Shown here in pieces: positions 35,727 through 44,773 of a DNA stretch of 64,000 nucleotides. Source of the DNA: Dyella_B sp035503745. GTDB lineage: Bacteria > Pseudomonadota > Gammaproteobacteria > Xanthomonadales > Rhodanobacteraceae. The first letter of the stretch is position 1. Each line of letters starts with the position of its first letter. Made by a program: the position numbers and the translations under genes. The notes under the pieces are model-generated. The model was not told the origin of the DNA. It made no database searches and was given only the letters and a program-made list of their open reading frames with translations. The stretch lies in assembly GCF_035503745.1 (NCBI RefSeq), contig NZ_DATJTC010000017.1, positions 100,407-164,406 of the forward strand. Direction: 5' to 3'.

Positions 35727-36758
35727 CTAGTTGGTTTTGCCCGCCTGCTCGTCGGCCGGGGCATCGGTGGGGATGCCGTCGTCGCGCAGGGCGGCCAGCA
35801 CCAGGCTCATCTGCGTGCCCCCGTTGCGGGCCAGGGCCAGCAGGTGCTGGGACTGGCCCCTGTCGTTCTGCGCGCGCAGGGACAGCTCGGCGAAATTCTG
35901 CACCTGCCACACCAGGTTGCGGCGCGCGGTTTTCGCGTCCTGCTGCTGGGCCGGATCGGGATTGAGCACTTCGCGCAGATGCAGGCCCAGCGAACGCGCC
36001 AGTGGGCTGGAACCCCACTCCAGCGTCTTGCCCAGTTTCAGGCAGTCGTCCTTGACCGAAGGATCGCTGGGGGCGTTTTTCTCGCAGAAAGTTGCCGTTT
36101 CGCGCAGGGCCGGCTGAGGCATCCCCTGGGCGCTGCCGAAGGCGATCAGCAGCTGCACGCCGTTGGCACCGGCGGCGGAGTTGGGGTCGAGCGTGGCATT
36201 CGGGGGCGGCAGCAGGCTGACCGCGTTGGCCAAGGCCATAAGGCCGATGCCGGAATAATCGTCATACAGCTTGGCGGAGGCCGCCTTGGCCAGATCCTGG
36301 CGCACATCCTGCGACTTGAGGTTGTTGGCGTCCTGACCCAGCTTGAGCAGCCACACCGCCGCGTTGTCCGGCGCCTGCTGCAGCAGTTGTGCCAGTGCGT
36401 CGGCGTTGGGGCAGCTGGAATTCTTTGGATCGCAATCGGCCAGGCGGGCCCAGTTTTCGGCGGGGCCGGCATCGTCGGCGCGCGCGGCGCGTTCGATCAG
36501 CGCGTGGAAGGAGTTCACCTTGCTCTGGTTGGGCAGGGGGCGGGCCAGCAGGGCCGCCGCCAGCAGGCGCTGGGCATCTCCGCTGGGCGACAGCACGTTG
36601 ACCAGGTCGCTCTGGAACGAAGCCAGCGCCTGGCTGCGCGCCTGGGCGGGCTTTTTGGCAATCGGCGTCGCGGGATGCGCGTGCTGGGCGACCGCCAGCG
36701 CCGGGACGGCGAGTGCGCAGGCCAGGGAAAGGGCTACAGGGCGACGCCAACCACGCAT
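35727..36758 (-). CDS. Exported hypothetical protein
   Basis: 343 residues with a signal peptide ending in AVAQ. The mature part is helical, with four Cys that could pair (ADCDPKNSSC, ATFCEKN, DDCLKL), and resembles helical-repeat scaffold proteins without a clear TPR consensus. GGAG lies eight bases before the ATG. No family recognised. It is on the same strand as the ParA gene, 65 bases upstream of it, but no functional link can be shown. Confidence 0.7.
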   Translation of the reverse strand: MRGWRRPVALSLACALAVPALAVAQHAHPATPIAKKPAQARSQALASFQSDLVNVLSPSGDAQRLLAAALLARPLPNQSKVNSFHALIERAARADDAGPAENWARLADCDPKNSSCPNADALAQLLQQAPDNAAVWLLKLGQDANNLKSQDVRQDLAKAASAKLYDDYSGIGLMALANAVSLLPPPNATLDPNSAAGANGVQLLIAFGSAQGMPQPALRETATFCEKNAPSDPSVKDDCLKLGKTLEWGSSPLARSLGLHLREVLNPDPAQQQDAKTARRNLVWQVQNFAELSLRAQNDRGQSQHLLALARNGGTQMSLVLAALRDDGIPTDAPADEQAGKTN

Positions 36759-36894
36759 CGAGGTACTCCGTCATTCATTCATAAAGTCACCAGCATAGCG
36801 TCCCGGCGTTGAGGATGTTCTGAACAGCCGGCGGAGCCCGCGCCGGCCAGCTGCTAGCATGGCCTTCTGCCCAGGCGGTACACAGGAGAGTGCT

Positions 36895-37092
36895 GTGGAG
36901 TCGTTTTCGTTGTTGTCCCAGGGGACCGCGCCGTGGTTCGTCGGCTGGGGAACGCTGGCGTTGATCAATGCGGGCCTTGCCCAGGGCAAGAATCGCAGCG
37001 GCCTGCTGTGGTTCGCGCTGTCGGTGCTGTTCGGCCCCTTCGCCACCCTGGCGCTGGTGTTGCTGCCGAAGGTGCGCGAGCGCTTGTTCTGA
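36895..37092 (+). CDS. Small membrane protein
   Basis: 65 residues. Two hydrophobic segments lie at residues 13-27 and 36-56 (WFALSVLFGPFATLALVLL), with a basic tail. A GTG at 36895 with AGGAG upstream is preferred; an upstream in-frame ATG at 36859 has no binding site. Proteins of this kind are frequent in Xanthomonadales and uncharacterised. Confidence 0.6.
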   Translation: MESFSLLSQGTAPWFVGWGTLALINAGLAQGKNRSGLLWFALSVLFGPFATLALVLLPKVRERLF

Positions 37093-37233
37093 TTGAAAAA
37101 TCGGGCAAATCCGATTTCTTGAGCGCGTGGCCGGGCATTAGCCTCTTCCATGAAGCAGGCCGTATTCGATACGACCCGCAGACTTGGTCTGCCTTGGATG
37201 CCGCCGCCCGAGGGATGCCGCTTAGAGGTCTTC

Positions 37234-37749
37234 ATGTACGAGATCGCGCTCGCTTGTGCCCGAGATGTCGATGGCATCGCCGCGTTGCTGCAAGCCAATT
37301 CCGCCGACCGCGGAGGTTCGCTGACCGGCGAATTTCCGCAGGACAAAGTGGCGCGCATGGCACTCAACGGAGCGCCGGTGATGGTGGCGCATCGGCATGG
37401 CCGGGTGGTGGGCGTCTTGTTCAGTGCTCACAAAGATGCCCCGGCACCGCCTTCCGTTCAGGCGATGTTGGCGGCGTGGCCCGGCGGCCCGGATGCCTAC
37501 GTGTATGGCCCGGCCTGTGTCGCCGATAGCGAGCGCGGGCAAGGTGTGCTGGGCCAGCTATATGCCGCTTTGCGCGAACATCGTCCCGGCCAGGAAGCTG
37601 TGCTTTTCATTCGGCGCGACAACGCCGCCTCCTTGCGCGCCCACGAGCGGCTTGGCATGCGCGAAGTGGCGGGTTTTGTGTTCGATGACAGCGGCTATGC
37701 CGTGCTGAGCGATCGCCAGCGCGAAACCATCCGCAACCAGGGCGCTTGA
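37234..37749 (+). CDS. GNAT-family N-acetyltransferase
   Basis: 171 residues. The acetyl-CoA site is VYGPACVADSERGQGVLGQL, with the R/Q-x-x-G-x-G loop as RGQGVLG, and the C-terminal FIRRDNAASLRAHERLGM is the typical motif B. The ATG at 37234 has GAGG upstream; a longer frame to 37150 lacks a site. It is a single-gene unit that converges on speE. Substrate unknown. Confidence 0.85.
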   Translation: MYEIALACARDVDGIAALLQANSADRGGSLTGEFPQDKVARMALNGAPVMVAHRHGRVVGVLFSAHKDAPAPPSVQAMLAAWPGGPDAYVYGPACVADSERGQGVLGQLYAALREHRPGQEAVLFIRRDNAASLRAHERLGMREVAGFVFDDSGYAVLSDRQRETIRNQGA

Positions 37750-37815
37750 TTGCGCGGCGCCCGGAGCATGCGGCGCCAAGCCATATTGACGCCACGAATC
37801 TTGCTCGAAGGCGGT

Positions 37816-38667
37816 TTACTCGCCCAGCGCTTCGCGCATGAATTCGGGCAACGCCAGCGCACCCTTGTGCACGTCGGCGTTGTAGTAGCGAGTGGGGAAG
37901 TTCTTGCTGATCGCGCCGCGCTCGCGGAAGCCGGCCAGGTCGCCGCCCTTGCGCGCCATCGTGCAGCTCCACCAGCCGGTGGGATAGCACGGCTGCGGAA
38001 ACGGCAGGGTTTTCACCGCGTTGAAACCGGCCGTGCGCATCGCCGCGCGCATCGACTTGATCAGCTCCAAATGCGCCAGCGGCGATTCGCTCTGCTGCAC
38101 CAGGATGCCGCCATGACGCAGCGCCTTGTGACAACTGGCGTAGAACGCGGCGTTGAACAGGCCCTCGGCGGGACCGACCGGATCGGTCGAGTCGACGATG
38201 ATCAAATCCAGCGAATCGGGCTCGGCCTCGGCCATGTACTTGATGCCGTCGATGAACAACAGCTCCGCACGCGGATCGCCGTTGGACTCGCACAGTTCCG
38301 GAAAATACTGCTCGGCCAGGCGAGTGACGCGCTCGTCGATCTCCACCTGCGCGGCGTGCTCCACTTCTTCGTGCTTGAGCACTTCGCGCAGCGTGCCGCA
38401 GTCGCCGCCGCCGATGATCACCACGCGCTTGGCGCGCGCATGGGTGAACAGCGCCGGGTGGGTCATCATCTCGTGGTAGAGGAAGTTGTCGCGGGTGGTC
38501 AGCATCACGCAGCCGTCGATCACCATCAGGTTGCCCCAGTCGGTGGTCTGGTAGATCTCGATGGTCTGGAACGGGGTTTTCTCGGCATGAAGCGGCTTTT
38601 CCAAGCGATAACCGATGGAGGATCCGGAAGCCTGGTGCGCTTCGGTGAACCAGCTGGGCTGCGACAT
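37816..38667 (-). CDS. speE: Spermidine synthase
   Basis: 283 residues, close to the usual SpeE length. It transfers an aminopropyl group from decarboxylated S-adenosylmethionine to putrescine. Visible family motifs are IGGGDCGTLREVLKH, VEIDERV, and the catalytic IIVDSTDPVGPAEGLF with the gatekeeping QSESPL later on. The ATG at 38667 gives the normal N-terminus; a longer frame to 38718 is possible. It is divergent from speA, so the window holds both ends of the arginine-to-spermidine route except agmatine hydrolysis and speD. Confidence 0.93.
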   Translation of the reverse strand: MSQPSWFTEAHQASGSSIGYRLEKPLHAEKTPFQTIEIYQTTDWGNLMVIDGCVMLTTRDNFLYHEMMTHPALFTHARAKRVVIIGGGDCGTLREVLKHEEVEHAAQVEIDERVTRLAEQYFPELCESNGDPRAELLFIDGIKYMAEAEPDSLDLIIVDSTDPVGPAEGLFNAAFYASCHKALRHGGILVQQSESPLAHLELIKSMRAAMRTAGFNAVKTLPFPQPCYPTGWWSCTMARKGGDLAGFRERGAISKNFPTRYYNADVHKGALALPEFMREALGE

Positions 38668-38932
38668 GACGGGAAAATCCTGGGAAGCATGGTTAAAGAG
38701 CCGCAATTGTAGCGGCAACCGCCCCCGGGCGTCCCGGTGCGGGTGACCTCAAATTGTCGCCTGTGCCTATTACAATAGTCGTTCGGGTCGCCGCGCGGCG
38801 GCCCGCCAAGTCCTACGGCCCCGCGGCGTGCGAGGCTTCCGGCCGGGGGCTTTGCGTTCGTCAAGGCTCGCCGCTGCGACGATGTCATCCCTAGGGTCGA
38901 TCCGTCGACTCCCATAAGGAGATACCGTCAAC

Positions 38933-40822
38933 ATGGCCCATTCCTGGAATGCCGATGCCGCCCGCCACACTTATGCCGTGCCCTACTGGGGCGACGGCTA
39001 CGTCGATGTGAACGATGCCGGCGACATCGTGATGCGCCCGCGCGGTGCGAAGGGTCCAGCGTTTTCGCTGCCTCAGATCGTCGATCGCGCACGCGACGAA
39101 GGCTTGCGCTTGCCGCTGCTGGTACGTTTCCCCGACATCCTTGCCGACCGTCTCGCGCGCCTGCAGGGCGCCTTCGCCAAGGCGATCGGCGAGTGGAATT
39201 ATGCGGGCGGCTATACGGCCGTCTATCCGATCAAGGTGAACCAGCAACGCGGCGTGGTTGCCGAGCTGGTCGCCGCGGGCGAGCAGGGCTTCGGCCTGGA
39301 GGCCGGCTCCAAGCCGGAGCTGATGGCGGTGCTGGCGATGGCGCGGCCAGGCTCCATCGTGGTGTGCAACGGCTACAAAGATCGTCAATACATCCGTCTG
39401 GCCCTCATCGGGCGCAAGCTCGGCCTGCGCATCCACATCGTGATCGAAAAACCGTCGGAACTGGAGCACGTCATCGCCGAATCCAAGGCGCTGGACGTGG
39501 AGCCGCTGCTGGGCGTGCGCGTGCGGCTGGCCTCGATCGGCGCGGGCAAGTGGCAGAACACCGGCGGCGACAAGGGCAAGTTCGGGCTGTCGCCGGCGCA
39601 GGTGCTCAGCCTGGTCGAACGCCTGGATCAGGCCGGTCTCAAGCACACACTGAAACTGCAGCATTTCCACATGGGGTCGCAAATTTCCAACGTGCGCGAC
39701 ATCGCCAACGGCATGCGCGAGGCCACGCGTTATTTCGTGGAGCTGACCCGGCTGGGCGTGCCGCTTGAGATCGTGGATGTCGGCGGCGGCCTGGGCGTGG
39801 ACTACGAAGGCTCGCGCTCGCGCAGCCACAACTCGATCAACTACTCGCTGGAACAGTACGCCGCCACCATCGTGCAGTCGCTGGCCGAGGCCGTGGACGC
39901 CGCAGGCCTTCCGGCGCCGCACATCATCACCGAGGCCGGCCGCGCGATGACCGCGCATCACGCGGTGATGGTGATCAACGTAAGCGAAGTCGAATCGGTG
40001 CCCGCCGGCAGCCTGCCGCCCGCCGATGACGATGAGCCGGCCGTGCTGCGCCATCTGCGCGAAGTGCACGATGAACTCGATGCGCGACCCTCGCTGGAGC
40101 TTTACCACGAAGCCCAGCATCACTTCCAGGAAGGCCAGACGCTGTACGCGCTGGGCCAGTTGTCGCTGGCCGCGCGTGCGCGCCTGGATGAGCTGTACTA
40201 CGCCATCGTCAATGCCGTGCGCGCGCGCCTGCTTTCCTCCGAGCGCGCACATCGCCAGGTGCTGGACGACCTGGACGAAAAGCTGGTCGATAAATACTTC
40301 GTCAATTTCTCGGTGTTCGAGTCCGTGCCCGACGTCTGGGCGATCGATCAAATTTTTCCGATCGCGCCGATCGCGCGCTTGAACGAGCAACCCACCCGCC
40401 GCGGCGTGCTGGTTGACCTCACCTGCGATTCGGACGGCCGTATCGATCACTACGTGGACGCCGAAGGTGTGGACGTAAGCCTGCCGCTGCATGCGCTCAA
40501 GGACGGCGAGCCGTATCGCCTGGGCATCTTCATGGTCGGCGCCTATCAGGAAACGCTGGGCGACATCCACAATCTGTTCGGCGATACCGACGCGGTAAAC
40601 GTTCGTATCGACCGTGGGAACTATGTTTTCGCCCATAAGCGTCGCGGCGACACCACCGACCTGATGCTCGACTACGTCGGCTACGACCTGGAAGCGCTGC
40701 GAAACAGCTATCGCGAACGCATCGCGGCGGTCAATCTTGGCGAAGATCAGGCCAAGGCGCTGTTTGTAACATTGAATGAAGGCCTGACCAGCTATACCTA
40801 TCTTTCCGAGGGCGCGCGTTGA
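38933..40822 (+). CDS. speA: Biosynthetic arginine decarboxylase
   Basis: 629 residues, the expected length for the PLP-dependent fold-III SpeA. It converts arginine to agmatine. The PLP-lysine context is YPIKVNQQRGVV (about residue 100), followed by GLEAGSKPEL, the Gly-rich phosphate-binding DVGGGLGVDYEGS, and the C-terminal CDSDGRIDHYVD with the catalytic Cys of the dimer partner. AAGGAG lies ten bases before the ATG. It is divergent from speE, and the 265 bases between the two starts carry their promoters. Confidence 0.95.
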   Translation: MAHSWNADAARHTYAVPYWGDGYVDVNDAGDIVMRPRGAKGPAFSLPQIVDRARDEGLRLPLLVRFPDILADRLARLQGAFAKAIGEWNYAGGYTAVYPIKVNQQRGVVAELVAAGEQGFGLEAGSKPELMAVLAMARPGSIVVCNGYKDRQYIRLALIGRKLGLRIHIVIEKPSELEHVIAESKALDVEPLLGVRVRLASIGAGKWQNTGGDKGKFGLSPAQVLSLVERLDQAGLKHTLKLQHFHMGSQISNVRDIANGMREATRYFVELTRLGVPLEIVDVGGGLGVDYEGSRSRSHNSINYSLEQYAATIVQSLAEAVDAAGLPAPHIITEAGRAMTAHHAVMVINVSEVESVPAGSLPPADDDEPAVLRHLREVHDELDARPSLELYHEAQHHFQEGQTLYALGQLSLAARARLDELYYAIVNAVRARLLSSERAHRQVLDDLDEKLVDKYFVNFSVFESVPDVWAIDQIFPIAPIARLNEQPTRRGVLVDLTCDSDGRIDHYVDAEGVDVSLPLHALKDGEPYRLGIFMVGAYQETLGDIHNLFGDTDAVNVRIDRGNYVFAHKRRGDTTDLMLDYVGYDLEALRNSYRERIAAVNLGEDQAKALFVTLNEGLTSYTYLSEGAR

Positions 40823-40927
40823 TCTGACAAGCGCCGGCGTCCCGCCGCCGCGGCGGGCGTCCCGGGCAGGCAAGCACGCGAGGCGCCCGCAATCGGTTCC
40901 CTCATCCCCCATCCGAAGGAGTGGCAC

Positions 40928-41713
40928 ATGGCAAAACTCGACGGCAAAGTCGCATTGATCACCGGCGCGGCCAGCGGCCTGGGCAAGGCCATCGCGGAGC
41001 TTTACGCCAAGAACGGCGCGGCGGTCGCGATCGCCGACATCAACCAGCAGGCCGCCGATGCGGCGGCGGCGCAGATCAATGCCGCCGGCGGCAAGGCCAT
41101 CGGCATCGAAATGGACGTCACCAGTGAAGAGGCGGTGAACGCCGGCACCGACAAGGCCGTGGCGGCATTGGGCAGCCTGGACATTCTTATTTCCAATGCG
41201 GGCGTGCAGATCATCAACCCGATCGACCAGTTTGCCTTCGCCGATTGGAAGAAGATGCTGGCCATCCATCTGGACGGCGGCTTCCTCACCACCAAGGCCG
41301 CGCTCAAGCACATGTACAAGGGCGATCGCGGCGGCACGGTGATCTACATGGGCTCGGTGCATTCGCACGAGGCGTCCAAGCTCAAGTCCGCCTACGTCAC
41401 CGCCAAGCACGGCTTGCTGGGCCTGGCGCGCACCTTGGCGAAGGAAGGCGCGGCGCACAACGTGCGCTCGCACGTGATCTGCCCGGGCTTCGTGCGCACG
41501 CCGCTGGTGGAAAAGCAGATTCCCGAACAGGCCAAAGAACTGGGCATCAGCGAAGCGGACGTGATCAAGAACGTGATGCTGAAGGATACGGTGGACGGCG
41601 TGTTCACCACCGTGGAAGACATCGCCGAAACGGCACTGTACCTGGCCGCCTTCCCGAGCGCGGCGCTCACCGGCCAAAGCATCGTGGTAAGCCACGGCTG
41701 GTACATGCAGTAA
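40928..41713 (+). CDS. bdhA: D-3-hydroxybutyrate dehydrogenase
   Basis: 261 residues, classical SDR. It interconverts 3-hydroxybutyrate and acetoacetate with NAD. The motifs are TGAASGLG, SNAG, and the active site with Ser in MGSVHSHEAS and YVTAK. The HSHEASKLKSAYVTAKHGLLG block and the C-terminal GQSIVVSHGWYMQ are diagnostic of the 3-hydroxybutyrate branch. AAGGAG lies six bases upstream. It heads a same-strand run with acetoacetate decarboxylase, a patatin and a beta-hydroxyacid dehydrogenase. Confidence 0.93.
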   Translation: MAKLDGKVALITGAASGLGKAIAELYAKNGAAVAIADINQQAADAAAAQINAAGGKAIGIEMDVTSEEAVNAGTDKAVAALGSLDILISNAGVQIINPIDQFAFADWKKMLAIHLDGGFLTTKAALKHMYKGDRGGTVIYMGSVHSHEASKLKSAYVTAKHGLLGLARTLAKEGAAHNVRSHVICPGFVRTPLVEKQIPEQAKELGISEADVIKNVMLKDTVDGVFTTVEDIAETALYLAAFPSAALTGQSIVVSHGWYMQ

Positions 41714-41721
41714 CCGACCTG

Positions 41722-41833
41722 CACCCTCCCCGACGTGTAACAGGGGAGGGTTGGGGTGGGGTGAAGCCCCTGAAGGTTGCGGCAAGCTCGTGCAACCCCT
41801 CTCCAGCCCTACCCTGCATGCACGGGAGGGGGC
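41722..41833. repeat. Dispersed GC-rich palindromic repeat
   Basis: Between bdhA and adc. ACCCTCCCC (41723-41731) and GGGGAGGGT (41743-41751) form a perfect nine-base stem. A second G/C-rich pair (GGTTGGGGTGGGG about 41749-41761 against CAACCCCTCTCC at 41793-41804, then the 41809-41832 block ending GGGAGGGGG) extends the fold. The layout is that of the intergenic palindromic elements spread through Xanthomonadales genomes. It could also attenuate transcription into adc. Confidence 0.55.
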
Positions 41834-41886
41834 AAAACGCGAATTGAAGTTCGGTATCACGCAACGTTTTCCATAAGGACGCGTCT

Positions 41887-42627
41887 ATGAAAATCGCCGA
41901 CGTCAAGGCCAATGCCTTCGCCATGCCGCTGACCAGCCCCGCCTTTCCGCCGGGGCCCTATCGCTTCGTCAATCGCGAGTTCCTGGTCATCACCTATCGC
42001 ACCGACATGGACGCGCTACGCGCGGTGGTGCCCGAGCCGCTGGAAGTTACCGAGCCGGTGGTGAAATACGAATTCATCCGCATGCCCGACTCGACCGGAT
42101 TTGGCGACTACACCGAATCGGGACAAGTCATCCCCGTCAGCTTCAACGGCGAGCGTGGCGGTTATGTGCACGCGATGTATCTCAACGACCATCCGCCGAT
42201 CGCCGGCGGCCGCGAGCTGTGGGGGTTCCCCAAGAAGCTGGCGACACCCATCCTGGAAACGGAAATCGACACGCTGGTGGGTACGCTCGATTACGGCAAG
42301 GTGCGCGTGGCCAAGGCCACCATGGGCTTCAAGCATCGCGTGGCCGATCATGCAGCGGTGCTGGCGGGCCTGGCCGCGCCCAATTACCTGCTTAAGATCA
42401 TTCCGCACGTGGACGGCACGCCGCGCATCTGCGAGCTGGTTCGCTACTACACCAGCAACGTCACGCTGAAAGGCGCCTGGACGGGGCCGGCATCGTTGGA
42501 GCTGCATCCCCACGCGCTGGCGCCGGTGGCCGATCTACCCGTCTTGAAAGTAGAGTCGGCAGTGCATTACGTCACCGATCTTACGCTCGACCTGGGTACG
42601 GTGGTTCACGATTATCTTGCCGAGTAA
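41887..42627 (+). CDS. adc: Acetoacetate decarboxylase
   Basis: 246 residues, the usual length. It decarboxylates acetoacetate to acetone through a Schiff base; the catalytic lysine pair is in RELWGFPKKLA. GQVIPVSFNGERGGYVHAMYL is also typical. AAGGA lies eight bases before the ATG. Placed between 3-hydroxybutyrate dehydrogenase and a patatin-like lipase, it suggests handling of hydroxybutyrate or acetoacetate from storage polymer or fatty acid breakdown. Confidence 0.93.
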   Translation: MKIADVKANAFAMPLTSPAFPPGPYRFVNREFLVITYRTDMDALRAVVPEPLEVTEPVVKYEFIRMPDSTGFGDYTESGQVIPVSFNGERGGYVHAMYLNDHPPIAGGRELWGFPKKLATPILETEIDTLVGTLDYGKVRVAKATMGFKHRVADHAAVLAGLAAPNYLLKIIPHVDGTPRICELVRYYTSNVTLKGAWTGPASLELHPHALAPVADLPVLKVESAVHYVTDLTLDLGTVVHDYLAE

Positions 42628-42638
42628 CAGAGGTTCGC

Positions 42639-43835
42639 ATGTCTTCGCCTTCGTCCAAGACGTCTTCGCCGACAGTAGCGCGCAATCCCGCGCAGGATGC
42701 CTACAAGGTCACCGCCCTGGTATTGCAGGGCGGCGGCGCCCTGGGTGCCTACCAGGCAGGGGTGTACCAGGCGCTCGATGAAGCCGGACTGCATCCGGAT
42801 TGGGTCGCCGGCATTTCCATCGGCGCCTTGAACGCGGCGATCATCGCCGGCAACGCGCCGGAACATCGCGTCGAGCGGCTTACCCAATTTTGGGAAACGA
42901 TCTGCAAGTCGGCGTTCTGGCCTAATCGCCCCACGTTCTCGTGGCCGGAGAACATGACCTGGCCGCAGATTTTTCGCGACGGCATCAACACGATGTCCGC
43001 ATGGCGCGCGATCACCGAAGGGCAGAGCGGTTTCTTCCAGCCGCGCATGCCGCCGCCGTTCCTGCAATGGAACGGCACGCCGGCCACGGCAAGCTGGTAC
43101 GACACCGCACCGTTGCGCGCAACGTTGGAGCAGCTGGCTGATTTCGATCGCATCAACCATCCCAAGTGCGTGCGCGTGTCGGTGGGCGCGGTCAACGTGC
43201 GCACCGGTAATTTCGCGTATTTCGACAATCGCGTGGGGCCGCTGCGGCCCGAGCATTTCATGGCCTCCGGTGCGCTGCCGCCAGGCTTTCCCGCGGTAGA
43301 AATCGACGGCGAGTACTACTGGGACGGCGGCATGGTGTCCAACACGCCGCTGTACAAGGTGCTGTCGGAGCGGCCGCATCACGATTCGCTGATCTTCCAG
43401 GTCGATTTGTGGAGCGCCTGCGGCGCCCTGCCGCGCGACATGGGCACCGTGGCCGAACGCGCCAAGGACATCCAGTTCTCCAGCCGCACGCGCCTGGTGA
43501 CCGAGTACATGCACAACACGCGCGAGCAACAGCAGCTGTTGCACGAACTGATGAAACTGGTACCCGAAGACAAGCGCACCGCGCCAGCGTTCAAGCGCGC
43601 CGAACGCTACTCCAACGGTGCGCTGACCAACCTCATCCACCTGATCTATCGCGACAAGCCCTACGAAGGGCATTACAAGGATTACGAATTCAGTCCTGCT
43701 ACGATGCACGAACACTGGCAGAGCGGCCTGACTGACATGCGTCACACGCTGACGCAACCGCACTGGCTCGATCCGCCGACCCGCGAGAAACCGTTCGTGA
43801 CACACGATGTGCATCGTGTGCTCAATTGCGATTGA
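42639..43835 (+). CDS. Patatin-like phospholipase with DUF3734 C-terminus
   Basis: 398 residues, no signal peptide. The patatin Ser-Asp dyad is visible: the oxyanion QGGGALGAYQAG, the nucleophile GISIGA (about residue 58) and DGGMVSNTP (about 228). The C-terminal third, with FSSRTRLVTEYMHN and HYKDYEFSPATM, matches the DUF3734 extension found in proteins next to hydroxybutyrate dehydrogenase. It begins 11 bases after adc and has AGAGG upstream, so it is cotranscribed. Probably an intracellular lipase or depolymerase; the substrate is inferred only from neighbours. Confidence 0.88.
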   Translation: MSSPSSKTSSPTVARNPAQDAYKVTALVLQGGGALGAYQAGVYQALDEAGLHPDWVAGISIGALNAAIIAGNAPEHRVERLTQFWETICKSAFWPNRPTFSWPENMTWPQIFRDGINTMSAWRAITEGQSGFFQPRMPPPFLQWNGTPATASWYDTAPLRATLEQLADFDRINHPKCVRVSVGAVNVRTGNFAYFDNRVGPLRPEHFMASGALPPGFPAVEIDGEYYWDGGMVSNTPLYKVLSERPHHDSLIFQVDLWSACGALPRDMGTVAERAKDIQFSSRTRLVTEYMHNTREQQQLLHELMKLVPEDKRTAPAFKRAERYSNGALTNLIHLIYRDKPYEGHYKDYEFSPATMHEHWQSGLTDMRHTLTQPHWLDPPTREKPFVTHDVHRVLNCD

Positions 43836-43850
43836 GTTTAAGGAACCTGC

Positions 43851-44714
43851 ATGACTCCAAGAGCAGCCTTCATCGGCCTGGGTGCGATGGGCGCACCGAT
43901 GGCCGGACATCTGAAACGTCACGGCCTGTTGCATGCCGTGGCCAACCGCACGCACGCCAAGGCCGTCGCGCTGGCGCAAGCGCTGGACGTAAGCGCACCG
44001 GCGACGCTGGCGGAGCTGGCCGGCGCATGTGACCTGATTGCGCTGTGCGTGACGGCCGATGCCGACGTGCTTGCCACCGTCGATGCGCTGGCGCCGCACT
44101 TGAAAGCAGGCGCGATCGTCGTCGATCACTCCACCGTGGCACCCGATACCGCCAAGGAGGCCGCCGCGCGGCTCGCCGCGGTCGGCGTGCATTTCCTGGA
44201 TGCGCCGGTGTCGGGCGGCGTGGAAGGCGCCAAGAACGGCAAGCTGTCGGTGATGGTCGGCGGCGATGCGGCAGTGCTGGAGCGTGCACGGCCGGCGCTG
44301 GAAACCTATGCGCTGCGCATCACGCATCTGGGTCCGGTGGGTGCGGGCCAGGCGACCAAGGCGGTAAACCAGGTGCTGGTGGCCGGCATCGCGCAGGCGG
44401 TTTGCGAAGGGCTCGCCTTGGGCGAGGCGCTGGGCCTGGATCCGGACCGGCTGATTCCCACGCTCGGCGCGGGCGCAGCCGGCAATTGGTTCCTGGAAAA
44501 GCGCGGCGCCACCATGCTGAAGAATGAATTCAGCGTGGGCTTCAAGCTGGCGCTGTTGCATAAAGACCTTGGCATCGTACGCGGTATCGCCGAGGGTGTC
44601 GGTACCGATCGCACGGTGATCGAGCGTTCGCTCGCCGACTACGCCGAACTGATGCGCCAGGGTCATGGCGATGACGATATCTCGGGCCTGATCCGCCTCA
44701 AGCGCAAACACTGA
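43851..44714 (+). CDS. Beta-hydroxyacid dehydrogenase (3-hydroxyisobutyrate dehydrogenase-like)
   Basis: 287 residues. The Rossmann motif GLGAMGAPMAGHL opens the protein, DAPVSGGVEGAKNGKLSVMVGG is the family substrate-binding block, and the catalytic Lys is in KAVNQVLVAG. The FKLALLHKDLGI segment completes the signature. Reduces or oxidises a short beta-hydroxyacid such as 3-hydroxyisobutyrate, tartronate semialdehyde or glyoxylate. It follows the patatin gene by 15 bases with AAGGA upstream, as the fourth gene of the operon. Confidence 0.9.
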   Translation: MTPRAAFIGLGAMGAPMAGHLKRHGLLHAVANRTHAKAVALAQALDVSAPATLAELAGACDLIALCVTADADVLATVDALAPHLKAGAIVVDHSTVAPDTAKEAAARLAAVGVHFLDAPVSGGVEGAKNGKLSVMVGGDAAVLERARPALETYALRITHLGPVGAGQATKAVNQVLVAGIAQAVCEGLALGEALGLDPDRLIPTLGAGAAGNWFLEKRGATMLKNEFSVGFKLALLHKDLGIVRGIAEGVGTDRTVIERSLADYAELMRQGHGDDDISGLIRLKRKH

Positions 44715-44724
44715 CGGCGCACGG

Positions 44725-44764
44725 CATGAAACAGGCGGCCTGTCGCGGCATCGCCTGTTTCATG
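44725..44764. terminator. Hairpin between convergent genes
   Basis: CATGAAACAGGCG (44725-44737) and CGCCTGTTTCATG (44752-44764) form a perfect 13-base stem around a 14-base loop. The outer A/T part offers a weak U-tract in both directions, so it can serve both converging genes. Confidence 0.6.
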
Positions 44765-44773
44765 TGCGATCGG

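Noticed and set aside
38891..41860. A 989-codon open frame on the minus strand opposite speA and bdhA
   Set aside because: It is a GC-bias shadow of the real plus-strand genes; it has no domains and its ends spill into the repeat region.
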